Source: Chlorobiota bacterium
GTDB lineage: Bacteria > Bacteroidota > Bacteroidia > Flavobacteriales > Flavobacteriaceae
Length of the DNA: 12,080 nt
NCBI GenBank assembly: GCA_013151975.1
Contig: JAADHG010000287.1
Coordinates: 1-12,080 of the forward strand
Direction of reading: 5' to 3'
Shown here: piece by piece, positions 7,349 to 12,080 of the stretch
Numbering within the stretch: position 1 is the first letter of the stretch
Layout of the letters: each line of letters starts with the position of its first letter
The notes under the pieces: generated by a model
The model's input: the letters and a program-made list of their open reading frames with translations, nothing else
Told to the model about the DNA's origin: nothing
Databases searched by the model: none
Translations under genes and position numbers: made by a program

Positions 7349-8555
7349 GGAGTTGTTTTAAAATTTCTTGCATAATATCCTGAGCGACTTCTGCTTTAGA
7401 TTTTAAGCCATAGTTAATACTGTTCTCGTTTTTATCTATAATAGTTACTTTGTTAGTGGCAACACCAAAACCAGCACCATCATCATTTAACGAATTTAAT
7501 ACAATTAAATCTAAATTCTTCTTTTTTAGCTTCCCAATTGCATTTTCTAATTCGTTATTGGTTTCTAATGCAAAACCAACGAGTATTTGATTTTTTTTAA
7601 TTTGTCCTAAAGACGCTAATATGTCTTTAGTTTTTTCTAACTCTAAAGTTAACGTTGAATCCTTCTTTTTTATTTTTTGAGTCGCAGTAATTTTTGGCTT
7701 ATAGTCTGCAACAGCTGCCGAAAGTATAGCTATATCTGTATTTTTAAAATACTTATGAACTTCATCATACATTTTACCTGCACTTACAACTGGAATAATT
7801 GTAATTAGTGTACTATCTGCTTTTTGGTGTGTTGGCCCAGAAACCAAGGTTACTTTTGCTCCTAAACTAGCTGCAGATTTAGCAAGTTCAAAACCCATTT
7901 TCCCGCTGGAATGATTTCCAATAAAACGCACTGGGTCAATAGCTTCATAAGTTGGACCCGCAGTAATTAATACTGACTTACCATGCAATGGTAAGCTTTT
8001 TACAATATCGTTTTCAATAAAAGATATAATATCTTCGGGTTCTGCCATTCGCCCTTCTCCAACCAAACCACTTGCAAGCTCCCCACTTGTTGCAGGTATT
8101 AATATATTGCCAAAACTTTCAAGTTTCTTAATGGAGTTATTAGTGGTTTTATGTTTGTACATATCCAAATCCATAGCAGGTGCAAAATAAACTGGACATT
8201 TTGCCGACAAATAAGTAGCTAGTAACATATTGTCACTAGTACCAGTTGCCATTTTGGACATGGTATTTGCTGTTGCAGGAGCTATTAGAAACAAATCCGC
8301 CCAAAGCCCTAATTCAACGTGATTATTCCAAACTGCATTTTCATCATCTTCATTAATAAATGATGAAATAACAGGATTTTTTGATAGTGTAGATAACGTT
8401 AAAGGTGTAATAAAGTCTTTGGATGCAGGCGTCATAATAACTTTAACATTAGCACCTGCCTTAACAAATAATCTTACTAATGATGCTGTTTTATAAGCGG
8501 CTATACCTGCTGTTATGCCTAATAGTATATTCTTGCCTCTTAATATGGACATCAT
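7341..8555 (-). CDS. coaBC: Bifunctional phosphopantothenoylcysteine decarboxylase / phosphopantothenate-cysteine ligase
   Basis: The enzyme joins cysteine to 4'-phosphopantothenate and decarboxylates the product to 4'-phosphopantetheine, two central steps of coenzyme A synthesis. The N-terminal CoaC flavoprotein domain (about 5-180) shows GITAGIAAYK (14-23), catalytic His79 in NNHVEL, PATANT (93-98) and PAMDLDMY (126-133). The CoaB domain (about 190-404) shows ITAGPTYEAIDPVR (197-210), NHSSGKMG (214-221), AAVADY (280-285), KIKKKD and GFALET. Two CoaC positions differ from E. coli Dfp: PAMN is PAMD, and the Cys of the flexible lid (ACG) is Ser162. Numbering is from the ATG at 8555; the ATG at 8552 is equally possible, and a TTG at 8558 is less likely. 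It starts six bases after the rpoZ stop. Confidence 0.95.
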   Translation of the reverse strand: MMSILRGKNILLGITAGIAAYKTASLVRLFVKAGANVKVIMTPASKDFITPLTLSTLSKNPVISSFINEDDENAVWNNHVELGLWADLFLIAPATANTMSKMATGTSDNMLLATYLSAKCPVYFAPAMDLDMYKHKTTNNSIKKLESFGNILIPATSGELASGLVGEGRMAEPEDIISFIENDIVKSLPLHGKSVLITAGPTYEAIDPVRFIGNHSSGKMGFELAKSAASLGAKVTLVSGPTHQKADSTLITIIPVVSAGKMYDEVHKYFKNTDIAILSAAVADYKPKITATQKIKKKDSTLTLELEKTKDILASLGQIKKNQILVGFALETNNELENAIGKLKKKNLDLIVLNSLNDDGAGFGVATNKVTIIDKNENSINYGLKSKAEVAQDIMQEILKQLHA

Positions 8556-8561
8556 CAATTA

Positions 8562-8897
8562 TTATTCTTGAGTATCTTCTTCTTCCTCAGTATTTCTGTA
8601 GTAAATCTTATCATTTAGCCATTCTTGAACAGCTAAGGCATGAGGTTTAGGTAATTTTTCGTAAAATTTAGAGACCTCAATTTGTTCTTTGTTTTCAAAG
8701 ATTTCTTCAAGACTGTCATTATACGTTGCAAATTCTTCTAACTTATCAATAAGTTCTTTTCTTATCTCAGTATTAATTTGCTCTGCTCGTCTTGCAATAA
8801 CCGAAATTGCTTCATAAATGTTTTCAGTAGGTGCATCAATAGCATTTCTATCATACGTTTCGGTATTTACAGGAGCATTTACTTTCTTTAAATCCAT
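8562..8897 (-). CDS. rpoZ: DNA-directed RNA polymerase omega subunit (Rpb6-like)
   Basis: This 111-residue protein resembles the Bacteroidota form of the omega subunit, which helps assemble RNA polymerase by holding beta-prime. The conserved helix is NIYEAISVIARRAEQIN at 26-42, the counterpart of the omega/Rpb6 signature. The C-terminal half (KFYEKLPKPHALAVQEWLND, 77-96) and the acidic tail (EEEEDTQE) are what I associate with flavobacterial copies. It lies 12 bp after bamD and six bp before coaBC. The rpoZ-coaBC pairing supports the call, since the same adjacency is seen in other phyla. Confidence 0.87.
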   Translation of the reverse strand: MDLKKVNAPVNTETYDRNAIDAPTENIYEAISVIARRAEQINTEIRKELIDKLEEFATYNDSLEEIFENKEQIEVSKFYEKLPKPHALAVQEWLNDKIYYRNTEEEEDTQE

Positions 8898-8909
8898 CTT
8901 TATATATAA

Positions 8910-9722
8910 TTAACTTTTTGTATTAAATGATTTTTGCAACTCAATAAGGGCTTCATTCATTTTATTGATTTCTTCAATATAAGAAGATTCTTTAAATCTA
9001 CTTTTAAATGAATTATAGAAAGCAATTGCCTTTTTTATACGTTCTTCTTTTTTCCATTCTACACTATTGATAGCCAACTGATATGCTGAATCTAATCTGT
9101 AGAACATAGCATCTTCTTTAAACGAAGTTCCTGGGAAATCAATAATAAAATTATCAAATGCCTTTATCGCTGCTTCATAGTCTCTATTATGAGGTGCAAT
9201 TGTATGGTATTGCTTTGCAATTTCATAAGCTTTCTTCTCTAATTTATAATCTAATTCTTTAACCATAGTATTTGCTTCAGCTAAATATTCAGATTCTGGA
9301 AAACTATTAATAAACCCTTGCAGTTTTTCAATAGCCAAAACAGTTTCTTTTTGCTCTTTACTATAAACAGGAGGAATATGATAATAGCTCTTAGCTCCTA
9401 AAAAAGCAATCTCTTCTGCTTTTTCACTATTAGGATAAGCACTTACAAAACGTTCCATTTGATAGTTAGCGTTATAATATTCACGCATTTCATAAAACGT
9501 TTTAGAATACATATACATTAGCTTTTCGGCTTGTGGCTTACCTCTATATTTAGGTGCAATTTGTGTGAATAGGCGATTCGCTTTACTAAATTTACCAGCA
9601 TCGAATAACTCTGTTCCCATTTTAAATTTAACTGCAATATCTTCGTTTTTTAATGCTTTTTGATATTCGTTGCAGGAACTAAATGTAATTGCTATAACTA
9701 ATATGTAAATAAGTTTTTTCAT
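8910..9722 (-). CDS. bamD: Outer membrane protein assembly factor BamD (lipoprotein)
   Basis: The protein has 270 residues and starts with a lipoprotein signal: hydrophobic core LIYILVIAITF and lipobox FSSC with the lipidated Cys17. The mature part is a series of TPR-like helix pairs (ELFDAGKFSKANRLFTQIAPKY, MREYYNANYQMERFVSAYPNSEKAEE, FINSFPESEYLAEA, AFDNFIIDFPGTSFKEDAMF). BamD holds the outer-membrane beta-barrel assembly complex to BamA at the periplasmic face. Length is close to that of other BamD proteins. It is the first gene of a five-gene run, with a promoter-like TACTTTTG 17 bp before the ATG. Confidence 0.92.
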   Translation of the reverse strand: MKKLIYILVIAITFSSCNEYQKALKNEDIAVKFKMGTELFDAGKFSKANRLFTQIAPKYRGKPQAEKLMYMYSKTFYEMREYYNANYQMERFVSAYPNSEKAEEIAFLGAKSYYHIPPVYSKEQKETVLAIEKLQGFINSFPESEYLAEANTMVKELDYKLEKKAYEIAKQYHTIAPHNRDYEAAIKAFDNFIIDFPGTSFKEDAMFYRLDSAYQLAINSVEWKKEERIKKAIAFYNSFKSRFKESSYIEEINKMNEALIELQKSFNTKS

Positions 9723-9738
9723 AATTTTAAACAGGATG

Positions 9739-9746
9739 CAAAAGTA
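9739..9746 (-). promoter_or_regulatory. Promoter -7 element (TACTTTTG) of the bamD-rpoZ-coaBC-porD-recN operon
   Basis: An exact TAnnTTTG match on the minus strand, ending 16 bases before the bamD ATG at 9722. The predicted leader is only about 10 bases. No convincing -33 element is seen in the AT-rich DNA upstream. With gaps of 12, 6, -8 and 64 bp among the next four junctions and no internal terminator, it probably drives the whole run. Confidence 0.58.
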
Positions 9747-9803
9747 AGCATTTATAACGTATTTTAAAAACTAATATTTTAAGCTAAAATAAAACGACAT
9801 TTG

Positions 9804-9826
9804 TACTTAAAATCAAGGTTTAAGTA
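9804..9826. repeat. 8-bp palindromic hairpin after dapA
   Basis: TACTTAAA (9804-9811) and TTTAAGTA (9819-9826) are perfect inverted copies around a 7-base loop, 11 bases after the dapA stop. The stem has only one G-C pair and no direct T-run follows on the minus strand, so it would be at most a weak terminator for the DUF6913-dapA unit. It may instead protect the mRNA end or be a binding site. Confidence 0.4.
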
Positions 9827-9837
9827 ATATTTAACTT

Positions 9838-10722
9838 TTACTGAAAATTAAATTGTTTTAAATAGTTATTTATTTTGAGTTTTAACTCTTGGGTGGCTGT
9901 TACTAATGGTAATCTCACACTATCACGACATAAATTTAGAGCCTCTAAAACAGCTTTAATTCCTGCTGGATTATTTTCTTTAAAAATTAAACTTGTAATT
10001 TTTATAAATTTAAAGTGCAACGCATAAGCTTCTTTTGTCTTTCCTTCCAATCCTAATTGAATCATTTTAGAAAACTCTTTTGGGAATGCTTGTCCTAAAA
10101 CAGAAATAACGCCAGAACCTCCTGCTAGAACAACTCCTAGTGCTAAATCGTCATCGCCTGAAATCACAAGAAAATCGTCTGGTTTATCTTTTATTAATTC
10201 TAAATATTGTTGCGTATTATTGCCAGCTTCTTTTACCGCAACGATATTGTTAAAATCATTTGCCAAACGCAGTGTAGTTTCTGACAACATATTTTTTGAA
10301 GTCCTTCCAGGTACATTGTATAATATTATTGGTATTGGGCAAGCCTCAGATATTGCTTTAAAATGTTGGTATATACCCTCCTGTGTTGGCTTACTATAAT
10401 AAGGCGACACTGATAAGATAGCGACAATATCGCTTAGATCTGTAGCCTTAATTTCTTCAATAACTTGAGCTGTGTTGTTTCCTCCTATTCCTAAAACTAA
10501 GGGTATTCTTCCGTTATTAGCCTTTATTATTGTTAATACAATCTCCTTCTTTTCCTGCTTGGTGATGGTTACACTCTCTCCTGTTGTACCACAAATTACC
10601 AAATAATTTGTTCCATTTTCAATATTATAATTTACAATATTTGTAAGTGCCTCGTGATCTACACTAAGGTCTTCTTTAAAAGGTGTAACAAGAGCAACTC
10701 CTGTACCTACTAACTCATTCAT
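9838..10722 (-). CDS. dapA: 4-hydroxy-tetrahydrodipicolinate synthase
   Basis: DapA condenses pyruvate with aspartate semialdehyde, the first committed step to diaminopimelate (for peptidoglycan) and lysine. The 294 residues form one TIM barrel with all family motifs: GTGVALVTPF (6-15), CGTTGES (44-50), YYSKP (108-112), YNVPGRT (135-141) with Tyr135 and Arg140, and the Schiff-base Lys164 in VAVKEAG. The length is normal for the family. The ATG follows the TAG of the upstream DUF6913-type gene after a single base, so the two are very likely cotranscribed and coupled. No terminator with a T-tail follows, only a weak AT-rich hairpin. Confidence 0.96.
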   Translation of the reverse strand: MNELVGTGVALVTPFKEDLSVDHEALTNIVNYNIENGTNYLVICGTTGESVTITKQEKKEIVLTIIKANNGRIPLVLGIGGNNTAQVIEEIKATDLSDIVAILSVSPYYSKPTQEGIYQHFKAISEACPIPIILYNVPGRTSKNMLSETTLRLANDFNNIVAVKEAGNNTQQYLELIKDKPDDFLVISGDDDLALGVVLAGGSGVISVLGQAFPKEFSKMIQLGLEGKTKEAYALHFKFIKITSLIFKENNPAGIKAVLEALNLCRDSVRLPLVTATQELKLKINNYLKQFNFQ

Positions 10723-10723
10723 G

Positions 10724-11242
10724 CTATATTTTATTAAGTACTTTTAAATATTTCATTAATTCATTTTTAAAAACTTCCGTTTGGTTGGGGTTTACATTAA
10801 TTATAAAGTCATTAAGACGTTGATCCTTACCTGAAATACCAATTTTAAAATTAGCTTTAGATAATGCAGTTACAAGGTTTAATTCTAAATTATCTTCTTT
10901 ATAGTAGCTTATTAAAGCATCAAATTCTAAGCCTATAAACTCTTGCAATTCCACACCACTAATTTTACCATTCCAGCCAAAATTTTTTGGATTAAAATAC
11001 GCATCCCAATTATTAGGCGTTAACTTATCGTCAGTAATAAATGTTATGAATTTTACTTTGTTCTCGAGGATTCCAATACTTTTAAAAAAATTTCGAAATA
11101 CATCATAATTGTTAAACTCATCAAAGTTTATAATAACTCCAACCGATTCTATTTTACACGTATCAACGTTAGGCTTTCTAGAATTTAATATATTGTTAAT
11201 ATATTTTTGATTAGATTTTTCCTTGAATCGTTTTAAAAACAT
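10724..11242 (-). CDS. DUF6913-type protein of unknown function, upstream of dapA
   Basis: This is a 172-residue protein with no signal peptide or membrane segment, so it is cytoplasmic. The N-terminus is basic (MFLKRFKEKSNQKY). Alternating strands and helices follow: SVGVIINFDEF (33-43), KVKFITFITDD (62-72), a conserved-looking WDAYFNPKNFGWNGKI (79-94), EFDALISYY (105-113), LNLVTALSKANFKIGIS, and LNDFIINVNPN. The mix suggests a small alpha/beta fold, possibly distantly like the glycosyltransferase-B or nucleotide-binding type, but that is a guess. I believe it belongs to DUF6913, a family seen in flavobacteria beside dapA. It ends one base before dapA and starts 18 bases after a TACATTTG promoter element. 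Confidence 0.78.
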   Translation of the reverse strand: MFLKRFKEKSNQKYINNILNSRKPNVDTCKIESVGVIINFDEFNNYDVFRNFFKSIGILENKVKFITFITDDKLTPNNWDAYFNPKNFGWNGKISGVELQEFIGLEFDALISYYKEDNLELNLVTALSKANFKIGISGKDQRLNDFIINVNPNQTEVFKNELMKYLKVLNKI

Positions 11243-11260
11243 TTATATTTAAACTTTGCA

Positions 11261-11268
11261 CAAATGTA
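11261..11268 (-). promoter_or_regulatory. Promoter -7 element (TACATTTG) of the DUF6913-dapA unit
   Basis: An exact TAnnTTTG match on the minus strand, 18 bases before the ATG at 11242. A second exact match, TAACTTTG at 11284-11277, lies just upstream and could be an alternative. On the plus strand TAAACTTTG (11250-11258), one base too long in the spacer, could serve the divergent lipoprotein gene. The 69-bp region is therefore a compact divergent promoter. No -33 element is evident for any of the three. Confidence 0.55.
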
Positions 11269-11311
11269 GTAAACAACAAAGTTATTTGTTAATGAAATAA
11301 ACACTTATTAT

Positions 11312-12070
11312 ATGAATTTTAAATATTTTATTTTTTTTACAGCACTTTTATTTTTTACAGGGTGTAAACAACAAGACTTACATCTTACCAAAATTGAAGG
11401 AAAGAGAATTGAAATAAATAATTCTATTAGTGAAAAGCAGAATATCGAGGATTTTATTAAACCATTTAGAGATCATATTACTAAAGATTTAGACAGTGTT
11501 TTAGCCTATTCTGTTAATACCTATTCAAAAAATGATGGGCATTTAAATACAGCTATAGGAAATTTAATGGCTGATGCTATATTAGAATTATCTGCTCCTA
11601 TTTACAAAAAACGAACTGGAAATAACATTGACATGGCAATATCAAATTATGGAGGTATTAGAGCCATTTTACCTAAAGGTAATGTTACTGCTAGAACTGC
11701 TTATAAGTTGATGCCATTTGAAAATGAAATTGTTGTTGTAGAATTAAAAGGCAAATATGTTAAAGAGCTTGTAGCATATTTACAACGTTCTAAGCAAGCA
11801 CACCCTATTTCTGGTTTACAAATTAAATTAGATAAAAATTATAATCTTCTTGAAGCAACAATCAAGGGTAAACCAATTGATGATAACAAGACATATCATA
11901 TTGCAACTCATGATTATTTATATAACGGTGGTGGTAAAATGACCTTCTTTGAAAAAAGCGATACACTTTATTATTTAGATTATAAGCTCAGAAATCTGCT
12001 TATAGATTATTTTAAGAAACATGATACTTTAAATCCTGTAATTGATAATAGATTCATCCAAATTAAATAA
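11312..12070 (+). CDS. Lipoprotein consisting of a 5'-nucleotidase C-terminal domain
   Basis: The protein has 252 residues and a lipoprotein signal with lipobox FTGC and lipidated Cys18. The rest, from about residue 55, is the UshA-type 5'-nucleotidase C-terminal domain: HLNTAIGNLMADAI (77-90), DMAISNYGGIRAIL (107-120) with the substrate-binding NYGGIR, GNVTARTAYKLMPFEN (123-138), and YLYNGGGKMTFF (202-213). In UshA-like enzymes this domain binds the nucleotide base, while the separate N-terminal metallophosphatase domain does the hydrolysis. No metal-binding motif is present here, so the protein is not expected to be active alone. In flavobacteria I recall a stand-alone metallophosphatase gene just downstream, which would lie beyond this window. 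It is the only plus-strand gene. Confidence 0.88.
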   Translation: MNFKYFIFFTALLFFTGCKQQDLHLTKIEGKRIEINNSISEKQNIEDFIKPFRDHITKDLDSVLAYSVNTYSKNDGHLNTAIGNLMADAILELSAPIYKKRTGNNIDMAISNYGGIRAILPKGNVTARTAYKLMPFENEIVVVELKGKYVKELVAYLQRSKQAHPISGLQIKLDKNYNLLEATIKGKPIDDNKTYHIATHDYLYNGGGKMTFFEKSDTLYYLDYKLRNLLIDYFKKHDTLNPVIDNRFIQIK

Positions 12071-12080
12071 ATTAAGTAGT

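Noticed and set aside
8169..8171. Loss of function of CoaBC inferred from PAMD
   Set aside because: All other motifs are intact, the frame is complete and the substitution seems common in the phylum, so I treat it as a variant and not a pseudogene.
8556..8558. TTG as start of coaBC
   Set aside because: Two ATG codons follow immediately at 8555 and 8552, and either gives a complete CoaC domain.
1..12080. Mobile element, CRISPR array, tRNA/rRNA, toxin-antitoxin or defence system
   Set aside because: No transposase, integrase, regularly spaced repeats, cloverleaf sequence or known defence domain was seen on either strand.

Overview
The window is a compact, AT-rich piece of chromosome from a member of the Bacteroidota, most likely a marine-type Flavobacteriaceae. 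The evidence is the low GC content, the Bacteroidota promoter element TAnnTTTG upstream of several genes, a secreted protein with a type IX secretion (T9SS) sorting domain, a DUF4835/PorD gene, a Bacteroidota-type omega subunit, and a gene order I recognise from flavobacteria (dapA, bamD, rpoZ, coaBC, porD, recN, fabI). All genes except the last lie on the minus strand.

Read in the direction of transcription from the right, the layout is as follows. A short divergent region (11243-11311) separates a plus-strand lipoprotein, made only of a 5'-nucleotidase C-terminal domain, from a minus-strand pair: a DUF6913-type protein and dapA (lysine/diaminopimelate synthesis). A promoter at 9739-9746 then starts a tight five-gene run: bamD (outer-membrane protein assembly), rpoZ (RNA polymerase omega), coaBC (coenzyme A synthesis), porD (T9SS) and recN (DNA repair). 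fabI (fatty-acid elongation) has its own promoter just after recN and ends at a strong terminator. Next comes a single-gene unit for a 504-residue secreted T9SS cargo protein, which closes with its own terminator. The leftmost unit is a family 2 glycosyltransferase, a YbbR-domain membrane protein and the first nine codons of coaE, which runs off the left edge.

Most of the genes are housekeeping: cell-envelope building (BamD, PorD, FabI, DapA), coenzyme A synthesis at two steps (CoaBC, CoaE), transcription and repair. The clearly accessory gene is the T9SS cargo. I found no mobile element, CRISPR array, tRNA, rRNA or defence system, and no convincing sign of a wholly new system. The points most worth checking are non-canonical residues in the decarboxylase half of CoaBC, start-codon questions in the glycosyltransferase and recN, a repeat-rich leader before the T9SS cargo gene, the separated 5'-nucleotidase C-terminal domain, and the uncharacterised DUF6913-type protein tied to dapA.
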